A stretch of DNA of 45,636 bases, from positions 1 through 45,636 of IMG/VR virus record IMGVR_UViG_3300022745_000053, one strand, 5' to 3'. The notes under the pieces are model-generated. The model worked only from the letters and a program-made list of their open reading frames with translations. It searched no databases and was not told the origin of the DNA. Origin of the DNA: a virus. The translations under genes were made by a program, and so were the position numbers. Positions 38,677 through 45,636 of this stretch are shown here, piece after piece (positions within the stretch are counted from its first letter, which is position 1; each line of letters opens with the position of its first letter).

Positions 38677-41514
38677 ATGTCGTTTGAGATCGTCTCACTG
38701 CTGAACCCCCCGTCAAGTCAGATTGCAATTCTGACTGCCGGTCCCGCCATCTCTGCTGGGACTTCTTCGCAGAACACGGGAACCGTTGCCTTTGGGAACT
38801 CTAACGGGGTTTCCTTTGGCATGAGTAACGGGGTCATTACTGCCACTATTGCGGGTGGGGGTGGAGGTGGCAACTATGTTTCGGCAGGCACACAGACTGC
38901 GGGTGCCGGGGCTGTTGTTCAGTTTGCCAACGGCAACGGGGTGACCTTCGGAATGAGCGGATCGTCGCAGATCACTGCGTCGGTCAATACGAATTTTGTC
39001 CCTCTGGGGAACTCGAGCCTCTTTCAGCAGACCTCCGCGACTTCCGCTATCACCTCGGCGGCGTTTGCGGCGTCTAACAGTACGGTGTTCGCTGGCACTG
39101 GGACCACCTATAACGGCACCAACGTGTCGGCTACGGTGGGTCTGAACTCGGCAGGTTTGAATCTTTCCCTGGCGGCACCGACCCCTACTCCAGCCCAGAC
39201 GACCCAGACCCAGCCTGCTGGGAACATTGCGGGCGCGGGGTTCACCTCAGTTAGCACTGTGGGGGTAGTGCCGACTGCAACCCTGAACAGTAACGGCTTG
39301 TCGCTCGCCGTTCCCAACTGGATCACCACCTATGTTGCGCAGACGACCCAGACGCAAGCTACTGGCGGAATCGCGGGTTCCGGGTTTACTTCGACGACAA
39401 CGGCAGGTTCGGTTCCGACCGCAACCCTCAACAGCAACGGGCTTAGTTTTGCAGCTCCGGCGTGGATCACGACCTACGCCGCCCAAACGACTCAGACCCA
39501 AGCTGCTGGCAATATCGCGGGTGTAGGCACAACCTTCGCCGGCACCAACGTCAGCGGGTCCGTCACGCTCAACAGTAATGGTCTGAACTTGGCGTTGAGC
39601 GCACCCACCCCTGGTGGCGGTGGTGCAATCAACGTGTCAGCCGGGACGACTTCGAACAACCTTCAGTCGATTGTTTTCGCCAATTCGAACGGGGTGTCGT
39701 TTGGCTTGAACGGGTCTACTCTCACAGGTAGTGTGGTTGCCGGTGCAGCGCAGACGGTTCAAACCCAGCCCGCGGGTAACATCGCAGGAGCTGGGTTCAC
39801 TTCGACTACGACTGCGGGTGTCGTGCCTACGGGCACGCTGAACAGCAACGGGTTGAACCTGGCCGTCCCGAATTGGATCACGACCTACGTTGCTCAGACT
39901 ACGCAGACGCAACCCGCAGGCAACATCGCAGGCGTCGGCACGACGTTCGCAGGGACCAACATCTCTGCCTCCGCGACGTTCAACAGCAACGGTCTGAACC
40001 TCGCCCTGTCGGGTCAGAATACCGTCGCGCAGACTGTCCAGACGCAGGCAGCGGGCAATATCGCAGGCACCGGCTTTGCCTCCACCACGGTCGCGGGAAG
40101 TGTCGTCGCAGGCACGCACAACACGGCAGGACTCACGCTGGCGGTCCCCGCCTTCATCACGACCTATGTAGCCCAGACCACGCAGACGCAACCGGCGGGG
40201 AACATTGCCGGGGTGGGGACGACCTTTGCCGGGACGAACATCAGCGGGTCGATCACCAACAACAGCGTGGGGTTGAACCTTGCCCTGAGTGTCAACCCTG
40301 CCGGGGCCACTACGGGCGCGATCTACAACACCGGGAACACCACCGGGCAATCGAGCAGCAGTACCTACGCGATCAGCAGTCTTCCGATCAGCGGTGCCGG
40401 GATTGCCTCAGTGGGCTGGTCTGGTGGACAGATTATCGTCTCGGTTCCGGCGGGCGGGGGTGGCGGCGACGGCTACAACATCGTATCGATCAGTGGCAAT
40501 ACCACCGGTACTGCAAATACCTATCTGTCAGCAACTGTCGCATTGGCGGGTGGTCAAAACGTCACCCTCAGTCAATCCAGCAACAGTATTTCAATCAACG
40601 CCCCGGCTTCTTCATCCTTGGTCGGCTCCAACGGGTTGTCGATCAGCACTGCGGGCAGCACGATCAGCTTGATCGGAGCTTACAACTCAGCCCAGTTCAC
40701 CAATTCCACTGCAAACACAACGCAACCTCTTGTGTGGGCAGGTAACTCGGGTGGTAGTGGGAACATCACGATTGGCCTGACCGGCTCGACTGTGACCATG
40801 AGCGCGCCGTCGGGTGGTGGGGGTGGCGGGTATACCCTTTCCGATTGGCTGGTCTACCCGATGGCCGCGTCGAGTAACACTTCGTTCGGTCAGAACAGTC
40901 TTTCGTTCGCTCAAATCCTTCCGCAGAACGCAGTCTCGATGACCGTCATCGAGATGCTCTGGTCACTTTCTCACAGCAGTACTTCTAGTCCTGCATGGTC
41001 GCATGGACGCACGCTGTCGTACGGGTTGTACCAGGAGACTAACGGCACGCAGATGAGCCTGCTGGGGTCATCCTCGTTTGCCGTAAGCATGAGTGGATCA
41101 TCCAACTTGTCGTACGGTCTGACCCTTTCGCAAGGGGCTGTGAGTACGACCTTGACCACGGCATCAAGCGGCTTGACCGCGTTCAACCAAGCAGCTTGGA
41201 AGATCGTCAGTCTGCCGTTCTCGAGCTCCATTTCCCCGGCGGGCGCTCCGTACTATTTCGGGTACGTGATGAGTACGAACACCAGTGGTGCAAACGTCGC
41301 TCAGACCCTTTCGTACATGATGAATAACGAGGCGAGCAACGCAAGCATGGGTGCTCTTGCGCCGAATGGTTTGACTGCGTCAAATGCGTCAGTCATTCAA
41401 GAACCTTACGGGTTCATCTATTCCGCATCCTCAGCCAACCTGCCAGCAACCTTGGGATACAGTCAGATGAGCATTCAGTCCAATACGCAACCCTACTTGT
41501 ACCTGGAGGCGTGA
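38677..41514 (+). CDS. large repeat-rich virion fibre protein
   Basis: A 945-residue Gly/Ser/Asn/Thr-rich protein. N-terminal SFEIVSLLNPPSSQ is followed by NSNGVSFGMSNG-type repeats, then seven units beginning TTQTQPAGNIAGAGF or similar (residues 175-540). The C-terminal ~220 residues form a different, Ser-rich globular domain (LSDWLVYPMAASSNTSFGQN). The plan (anchor, extended beta-repeat stalk, head) suggests a fibre on the capsid or tail. No depolymerase motif is seen. Confidence 0.7.
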   Translation: MSFEIVSLLNPPSSQIAILTAGPAISAGTSSQNTGTVAFGNSNGVSFGMSNGVITATIAGGGGGGNYVSAGTQTAGAGAVVQFANGNGVTFGMSGSSQITASVNTNFVPLGNSSLFQQTSATSAITSAAFAASNSTVFAGTGTTYNGTNVSATVGLNSAGLNLSLAAPTPTPAQTTQTQPAGNIAGAGFTSVSTVGVVPTATLNSNGLSLAVPNWITTYVAQTTQTQATGGIAGSGFTSTTTAGSVPTATLNSNGLSFAAPAWITTYAAQTTQTQAAGNIAGVGTTFAGTNVSGSVTLNSNGLNLALSAPTPGGGGAINVSAGTTSNNLQSIVFANSNGVSFGLNGSTLTGSVVAGAAQTVQTQPAGNIAGAGFTSTTTAGVVPTGTLNSNGLNLAVPNWITTYVAQTTQTQPAGNIAGVGTTFAGTNISASATFNSNGLNLALSGQNTVAQTVQTQAAGNIAGTGFASTTVAGSVVAGTHNTAGLTLAVPAFITTYVAQTTQTQPAGNIAGVGTTFAGTNISGSITNNSVGLNLALSVNPAGATTGAIYNTGNTTGQSSSSTYAISSLPISGAGIASVGWSGGQIIVSVPAGGGGGDGYNIVSISGNTTGTANTYLSATVALAGGQNVTLSQSSNSISINAPASSSLVGSNGLSISTAGSTISLIGAYNSAQFTNSTANTTQPLVWAGNSGGSGNITIGLTGSTVTMSAPSGGGGGGYTLSDWLVYPMAASSNTSFGQNSLSFAQILPQNAVSMTVIEMLWSLSHSSTSSPAWSHGRTLSYGLYQETNGTQMSLLGSSSFAVSMSGSSNLSYGLTLSQGAVSTTLTTASSGLTAFNQAAWKIVSLPFSSSISPAGAPYYFGYVMSTNTSGANVAQTLSYMMNNEASNASMGALAPNGLTASNASVIQEPYGFIYSASSANLPATLGYSQMSIQSNTQPYLYLEA
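39199..40297 (+). repeat. seven coding tandem repeats (about 46 codons each)
   Basis: Units begin at residues about 175, 223, 271, 360, 408, 453 and 501, sharing T(T/V)QTQxAGNIAG and LNSNGLxLA. The third-to-fourth gap holds an extra NSNGVSFGLNGS-type unit. The codons of the copies differ, so this is an old expansion kept by selection on the protein. Confidence 0.75.
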
Positions 41515-41831
41515 TGCCTGAGTATCGTCAAACCGCTGTTTCGGGAACCATGCGGCGCAGGTCCAACGTGGTCCAGATCAGCAACGAACTGGGTGCAACC
41601 CCCAGCATTCGTTTTGTCGAAGAGGATGTGGTCGATCTCAACGGGGTCACGGTCAAGACCCCCGTGGGTGGTGTGGTAGAGACATTCACCAACCCGACTG
41701 AAACCTTCCCACTCGTCAACCCTGTGGACAATACCCTTCTTGGCTCTACGGTTGCTTATCAGGACGCCTATGTCCTGATGTATTCCTTGTACCTGTACGT
41801 TGCGGGTAAACGGGACGCCGGAACGCTGTAA
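41514..41831 (+). CDS. hypothetical virion-cluster protein
   Basis: A 105-residue protein starting at 41514 in a TGATG overlap with the fibre stop. RRRSNVVQISNELGATPSIR and AYQDAYVLMYSLYLYVAGKR are predicted strands and a helix. Probably structural or a fibre chaperone by position. The stop overlaps the next ATG (TAATG). Confidence 0.5.
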   Translation: MPEYRQTAVSGTMRRRSNVVQISNELGATPSIRFVEEDVVDLNGVTVKTPVGGVVETFTNPTETFPLVNPVDNTLLGSTVAYQDAYVLMYSLYLYVAGKRDAGTL

Positions 41832-42523
41832 TGGCAGCACCTACAATCGTTCAGACTGTTGCGCCAACCAATCCCGTAACTCACGCAACAACCCTCGCAG
41901 TCTCAATCACGGGTGTCACTGCGGGAAACACTTTATTGGTAGTCGCAGTCCATAATAATTCTTCCGGTGTAGTTGGCGGAATCCTCAACAGCGTCACCGA
42001 TAGTAACGGGACAGGTTGGACCGTCTACAACGATGCTGAAACCAACAACCCGCCAGTCGGCGTTTCAATGGCAACCTTGGTCAATGTTGCCGCAGGTACA
42101 CACAATTTGACGCTCAATCTGAGTGTTGACGCTTATTGCAATGCGAAGATTTACGAACTCACCCCCTGCACCGTCGACTCGTCTTCTGTGGTTGCAGTAG
42201 GTGCGACTCCAACTGCCACCAGTGTTTCGATTACAACGGTTGCGGCTCAGACCTTGGTGTTTGCTTTTCTAGGTGTTCTTCTTTCAGGTAGCAACACCAA
42301 TTTGGGAATCACTGATCCCCCCACCGGGTGGACAAGTGATGCAGTGGCACAAAATACGACTTTGATGTATCCCGAATTTGAGTATGCCCGTCGAACCACG
42401 ACGACTGCGGGAACTTACTCGGCGTCGTGGACTTGGACTGCTGGCAATATGTCAAACTCTGTTGCTGCAATTGCATTTGCAGGAACTGCAACCGGTACTT
42501 CTGTGATGTACTTACGCGCATGA
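41831..42523 (+). CDS. beta-sandwich virion protein
   Basis: A 230-residue protein of alternating strands with many Thr, Val and Asn (NTLLVVAVHNNSSGVVGGIL, TLNLSVDAYCNAKIYELTP, SVSITTVAAQTLVFAFLG). The pattern resembles jelly-roll or Ig-like phage structural proteins. Base composition is slightly more AT-rich than its neighbours, which may mark a later arrival. The stop overlaps the glycosyltransferase start (ATGA). Confidence 0.55.
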   Translation: MAAPTIVQTVAPTNPVTHATTLAVSITGVTAGNTLLVVAVHNNSSGVVGGILNSVTDSNGTGWTVYNDAETNNPPVGVSMATLVNVAAGTHNLTLNLSVDAYCNAKIYELTPCTVDSSSVVAVGATPTATSVSITTVAAQTLVFAFLGVLLSGSNTNLGITDPPTGWTSDAVAQNTTLMYPEFEYARRTTTTAGTYSASWTWTAGNMSNSVAAIAFAGTATGTSVMYLRA

Positions 42524-43254
42524 CCCCTCAGATCATCGCCCCCGACTACGGACGCCACAACCAGCAGATGGACGAGGCGATCCGACGCCTTGACACCATG
42601 GGTGCCTACAAGGATCTTTCCACGATCATCCTGGTGCCGGCGTTCGGTAGTGTACCGACCAAGTGTGTCGCGTCGTGGTGGAACCTGTTTACAGCTCCGA
42701 ATGGCAAGTTGTACCGGATGTGGGCGCTCGGGATGGAAGTTGGCGAGGCGTTTAGCCAGTCCATCGCAAACATCCTGGCCCACCCGGACCTGTCGAAGTT
42801 CAAGTACCTGCTGACCCTCGAGCACGACAACGTACCCCCTCCCGACGGGCTTGTGAAGCTTTTGTCCCGGATGGAAGCGCACCCCGAGTACGCCTGCATC
42901 GGCGGCTTGTATTGGACCAAGGGTGATGGTGGGGTGCCTCAAATCTGGGGCGACCCAAAAGACCCGGTCATCAACTTCCGCCCACAGCGTCCGGTGCCGG
43001 GTCAACTGGTCGAGTGCGTCGGAACGGGTATGGGGTTCAACCTCTGGCGGCTCGAGATGTTCAAAGACACCCGACTGCGTCAACCGTGGTTCAAGACCCT
43101 CAACGGTGCTGAAGGTCAAGGTGTCGGGACGCAGGATCTATACTTCTGGGGTGATGCTCGGAAGTACGGCTATCGATGTGCCATCGACTGTGATGTGCTG
43201 GTCGGGCACTACGACTTGGAAGGCAAGTTCGGACCCCCGGACACAACTTGGTGA
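42520..43254 (+). CDS. GT-A family glycosyltransferase
   Basis: A 244-residue enzyme candidate; the ATG at 42520 overlaps the previous stop. STIILVPAFGSV opens the nucleotide-sugar domain, FKYLLTLEHDNVPP holds the DxD-equivalent (EHD, 101-103), then CIGGLYWTKGDGGVPQIW, VGTGMGFNLWRLEMF and GTQDLYFWGDARKYG with a final GHYD. This is the layout of a family-2-like glycosyltransferase. Inside the virion cluster it may glycosylate a capsid or fibre protein or a host surface sugar; the acceptor is unknown. Confidence 0.75.
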   Translation: MTPQIIAPDYGRHNQQMDEAIRRLDTMGAYKDLSTIILVPAFGSVPTKCVASWWNLFTAPNGKLYRMWALGMEVGEAFSQSIANILAHPDLSKFKYLLTLEHDNVPPPDGLVKLLSRMEAHPEYACIGGLYWTKGDGGVPQIWGDPKDPVINFRPQRPVPGQLVECVGTGMGFNLWRLEMFKDTRLRQPWFKTLNGAEGQGVGTQDLYFWGDARKYGYRCAIDCDVLVGHYDLEGKFGPPDTTW

Positions 43255-43258
43255 AAAT

Positions 43259-43849
43259 GTGGAAAATCAAGATTCATCTGCTGGCAATGCTGTCGTACCG
43301 GTCGCAGCAACTGAGCCTGTGGGCAGCGCGCCGATCAAGCTCGATCTGGGATGCGGAAAAAATAAGGCGGCAGGCTTCACTGGAGTCGATGCGCTCGCCT
43401 TCGAAGGTGTCGACCAAGTCTTCGACCTCCGACAGACTCCGTGGCCTTGGGCTGACAACTCGGTTGATGAGGTCCATTCTTCCCACTTCGTCGAGCACCT
43501 CACCGGGGCGGAACGTATCCCGTTCTTCAACGAACTCCATCGAGTCTTGAAACCGGGGGCGCAGGCTCGTATCATCACACCCCATTGGTCCCATGAGCGT
43601 GCCTATGGCGACCCTACGCACCAATGGCCCCCGGTCTGCGCCTGGACGTACTTCTACCTTGGCAAAGCCTGGCGCGATGTGAACGCCCCACACGCAGGGT
43701 ATACCTGCGATTTCGATTATGTCCTGGTCGGTACCCACGACCCCAACGACACGCACGTTGCGTTCAGGACGCAGGAAGTCAAGCAAGTCATGATGAGTCG
43801 CAACGTCAATACCGTGACGGACCTCATCGCAACCCTGACCAAGAAATAG
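43259..43849 (+). CDS. SAM-dependent methyltransferase (type 11)
   Basis: A 196-residue class I methyltransferase starting at GTG 43259 behind GGTGA, four bases after the glycosyltransferase stop. KLDLGCGKNKAAGFTGVD is motif I plus the acidic ribose-binding residue, DNSVDEVHSSHFVEHL is motif II/III, and FNELHRVLKPGAQARI is the typical type-11 helix-strand. Pairing with a glycosyltransferase suggests methylation of the transferred sugar or of the same protein. Confidence 0.82.
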   Translation: MENQDSSAGNAVVPVAATEPVGSAPIKLDLGCGKNKAAGFTGVDALAFEGVDQVFDLRQTPWPWADNSVDEVHSSHFVEHLTGAERIPFFNELHRVLKPGAQARIITPHWSHERAYGDPTHQWPPVCAWTYFYLGKAWRDVNAPHAGYTCDFDYVLVGTHDPNDTHVAFRTQEVKQVMMSRNVNTVTDLIATLTKK

Positions 43850-43859
43850 GAGTTCCGTC

Positions 43860-44366
43860 ATGCCTCTTACCCCCAATGACCTGCACGAAATTCGCAAAAT
43901 CATTGTTGCTGCGAAGATCGTGGACAGTGGCGCGTTTAGCGAAGAGCTGAACAAACTCGATGCCGCTGCGGCGCAAGCCGCCGAGTCGCGCAAAGCCGAC
44001 ATCGAAGCTGCCGCATACGCTGCTGAATCTCGCATCACTGCGGCTCAACAAAAGCACGACGAAACGCTTGCCAAGATTCAGCAGGAGCGGCAATCTGTGG
44101 AGGCCGCATACGCGAAACATGAGGCGTTGCAGCAGTCTTCCCAGGAGGCTGAAAAACGTGCCGATGAAACTCTTCGCAAACTTCAAGAGCACAATGCCGC
44201 TTTTGAAGAGTCGACCCGCAAGGTCAACGACGAACTCAACGCTCGGACTGCCGAGTTGGATCAGCGAGCCGCTGAATTGCAGGCGCAACAGGCAACGCTG
44301 GAAGAAGATCGTCGCCGCCTGGATGAAAAGCTTGCCGCCATCAAGGCTCTGAGCGGAGCGCAGTAA
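43860..44366 (+). CDS. coiled-coil protein
   Basis: A 168-residue protein behind AGGAG with about 130 residues of continuous Ala/Glu/Gln/Arg helix (QKHDETLAKIQQERQSVEAA and TAELDQRAAELQAQQATLEE). No membrane segment. It could be a needle-like or internal virion protein, or an assembly factor, next to the gp4-like gene. Family not recognised. Confidence 0.6.
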   Translation: MPLTPNDLHEIRKIIVAAKIVDSGAFSEELNKLDAAAAQAAESRKADIEAAAYAAESRITAAQQKHDETLAKIQQERQSVEAAYAKHEALQQSSQEAEKRADETLRKLQEHNAAFEESTRKVNDELNARTAELDQRAAELQAQQATLEEDRRRLDEKLAAIKALSGAQ

Positions 44367-44367
44367 C

Positions 44368-45084
44368 ATGGCAACCCCTCTGACCTTCCTCACTTCCCAG
44401 CGGATCATCCGTATGGCGTATGAGGAGGCGGGGCTTGTGCCATCCGGGCAAGACCTGACCAGTGACCAGTACGCCAACGGACTGCTTCGGCTGAACGACA
44501 TGGCGTACCTCTGGCAGACCCAGGGGTTGAAGCTTTGGACCGTGACGGAGTTGCCGATAACTCTGGTAAGTGGTCGCAGGTTGTACCAGATGGGTCCAGG
44601 CTATACGGTTGACATGACCAAACCCTTGAGGGTCTTGCAAGCGGTCTATGTTGACTCGTCTAATATCCGTCGACCGCTGGTCGTCATGTCGAAGGAAGAA
44701 TACACCCGTTTGTCGCAGCAGACCCAGCAGGGGGCTGTGAACTCGTACTATGTAGACAAGCAGCAGTACACGCTTGATCTCTATCTCTGGCCGGTTCCTG
44801 ATACTTCGGCTGTAACGGGTACGGTACGGATCATTCTGCAACAACAAGTGGTAACCCCGGCAAGTCTGACCGCAGACACGGGGTTCCCTCCTGAGTGGGC
44901 AATTGCGCTGCGTTGGGGGCTTGCAGATGAACTGGCGACGGGACAACCTCAGTCGATCATGGACAGGTGTGAGAAAAGGGCTAAGGCGTACCGTGAAGCC
45001 CTTGAGGACTGGGATGTCGAAGATGCTGCGACGTATTTCACCCCGGACCAACGCTCTGTCTATTACTCGACCTCATTCCGATAG
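44368..45084 (+). CDS. P22 gp4-like tail accessory factor
   Basis: A 238-residue protein: LTSQRIIRMAYEEAGLVPSG, DQYANGLLRLNDMAYLWQTQ, VTELPITLVSGRRLYQMG and WAIALRWGLADELATGQPQS are characteristic of head-completion proteins of the gp4 group. It is longer than P22 gp4 (166). In P22 this protein binds the portal and starts tail assembly before gp10, and here the gp10-like gene follows after one small gene. Confidence 0.8.
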   Translation: MATPLTFLTSQRIIRMAYEEAGLVPSGQDLTSDQYANGLLRLNDMAYLWQTQGLKLWTVTELPITLVSGRRLYQMGPGYTVDMTKPLRVLQAVYVDSSNIRRPLVVMSKEEYTRLSQQTQQGAVNSYYVDKQQYTLDLYLWPVPDTSAVTGTVRIILQQQVVTPASLTADTGFPPEWAIALRWGLADELATGQPQSIMDRCEKRAKAYREALEDWDVEDAATYFTPDQRSVYYSTSFR

Positions 45085-45092
45085 GAGTCGTT

Positions 45093-45290
45093 GTGGAGCG
45101 TCAGGGAGAGCAGAACCGTTTCGAGGACTTGACCAGCGATGAAGTCGTCCATCTTAAAGAGCAACTCCTTCAGTCCATCTACGCAGACATCGGTAGATCG
45201 GTCATTAAACGGATTTTATGGGTGGGTGGGTCGATCCTTGTTGCCATTCTTATTGGGATCAAGACCGGTCACAGCCCGTGGGGTGAGTAA
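45093..45290 (+). CDS. small membrane protein between gp4- and gp10-like genes
   Basis: A 65-residue protein from a GTG with AGGAG upstream. A charged helix (FEDLTSDEVVHLKEQLLQS) is followed by one membrane segment (ILWVGGSILVAILIGI, about 42-57). The stop overlaps the gp10-like start (TAATG). Possibly a holin-like or anchor protein; unusual inside a tail cluster. Confidence 0.6.
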   Translation: MERQGEQNRFEDLTSDEVVHLKEQLLQSIYADIGRSVIKRILWVGGSILVAILIGIKTGHSPWGE

Positions 45291-45636
45291 TGAATCAAGA
45301 CCGCCCTCGCATCCCGCTTTTCGCGGTGCCACAAAATCGGGGCGAAACCACTGACCGCGACTCCAAGCTGATCAACGGCTACGTTGAGATCGTCAGCAAG
45401 GAAGAGATTTGGTTGTACAAGCGACCCGCGTTCAAGGCAATCTCCAACAGTGGGATCGGGTCCAGTGGCCTTGGTGTGTACAACTGGAAGGGTGACACTT
45501 ACGCGATCTGGGGCACTCAGATATTCAAGAACGGTGTCGCGCTGACTGCACCGACTCTGGATGTATCGAATGGGGTGTACAACTTCACCCCGACGCTCGG
45601 AACACCTCAGTACCTGTTCTTCCACAACGGGGTCAA
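45290..45636 (+). CDS. P22 gp10-like packaged-DNA stabilization protein, 5' part
   Basis: The true start of the gene that continues at base 3. The ATG overlaps the previous stop. MNQDRPRIPLFAVPQNRGET, DSKLINGYVEIV and IWLYKRPAFKAI are typical of the N-terminus of gp10-family proteins. The four-G run at 45510-45513 keeps the frame into the overlap. See the entry for 3-1196 for the whole protein. Confidence 0.85.
   Translation, partial: MNQDRPRIPLFAVPQNRGETTDRDSKLINGYVEIVSKEEIWLYKRPAFKAISNSGIGSSGLGVYNWKGDTYAIWGTQIFKNGVALTAPTLDVSNGVYNFTPTLGTPQYLFFHNGV
45503..45636. repeat. terminal direct repeat, right copy
   Basis: The last 134 bases repeat the first 133 with one extra G at 45510-45513; 126 bases are identical. 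The version here preserves the reading frame. Confidence 0.95.

Overview
The window is an essentially complete genome of a tailed phage with P22-like short-tail (podovirus) architecture, about 45.5 kb. The first 133 bases recur as the last 134 bases, so the contig closes on itself through the gp10-like tail gene. A spanin pair with an SGC lipobox indicates a Gram-negative host; the moderately high GC and strong Shine-Dalgarno sites fit a proteobacterium, but the host cannot be named from the sequence. I see no integrase, excisionase, CI-like repressor, phage RNA polymerase or tRNA, so a virulent phage using host RNA polymerase is the simplest reading.

Layout. (1) Late region, plus strand, 29051 through the contig end to 13656: TerS, TerL, portal, a GroES-like co-chaperonin, scaffold candidate, major capsid protein, a strong terminator, then a new promoter with a folded 5' leader. 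That leader precedes decoration or fibre proteins, a 945-residue repeat protein, a glycosyltransferase, a methyltransferase, a gp4-like tail factor and the gp10-like protein. After the junction come three ejection-type proteins, a PurD-like ATP-grasp ligase, two zinc-motif paralogues interleaved with an S74-type fibre and a beta-helix tailspike, then the lysis cassette (DUF5675-like enzyme candidate, holin candidate, nested Rz/Rz1). (2) Minus-strand replication region, 23296 down to 13592: ribbon-helix-helix protein, DUF2800 nuclease, gp2.5-like SSB, family B DNA polymerase, VRR-NUC nuclease, cytosine methyltransferase, SNF2-like helicase, then a run of small proteins with overlapping starts and stops. 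(3) One plus-strand gene, 23350-25872, a prim-pol/DUF3987 primase-helicase, divergent from region 2 out of overlapping promoters. (4) A second minus-strand early operon, 28136 to 25869, with a sliding-clamp-like protein and small proteins. (5) A non-coding region, 28143-29050, with two perfect long inverted repeats, G-rich repeats and 41-bp iteron-like repeats. It separates the early and late operons and is my best candidate for the replication origin and control region.

How the parts work together. The prim-pol helicase, SSB, PolB, clamp-like protein and nucleases form a nearly self-contained replisome. The cytosine methyltransferase probably protects the DNA. Three minus-strand promoters share the -10 box TAGGAT, each placed correctly upstream of a Shine-Dalgarno site and start codon. 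The packaging and capsid genes follow P22 order. The least explained parts are the ATP-grasp ligase with its zinc-motif neighbours, the glycosyltransferase/methyltransferase pair inside the virion cluster, the overlapping divergent promoter, the origin-like region and the folded leader after the capsid terminator.
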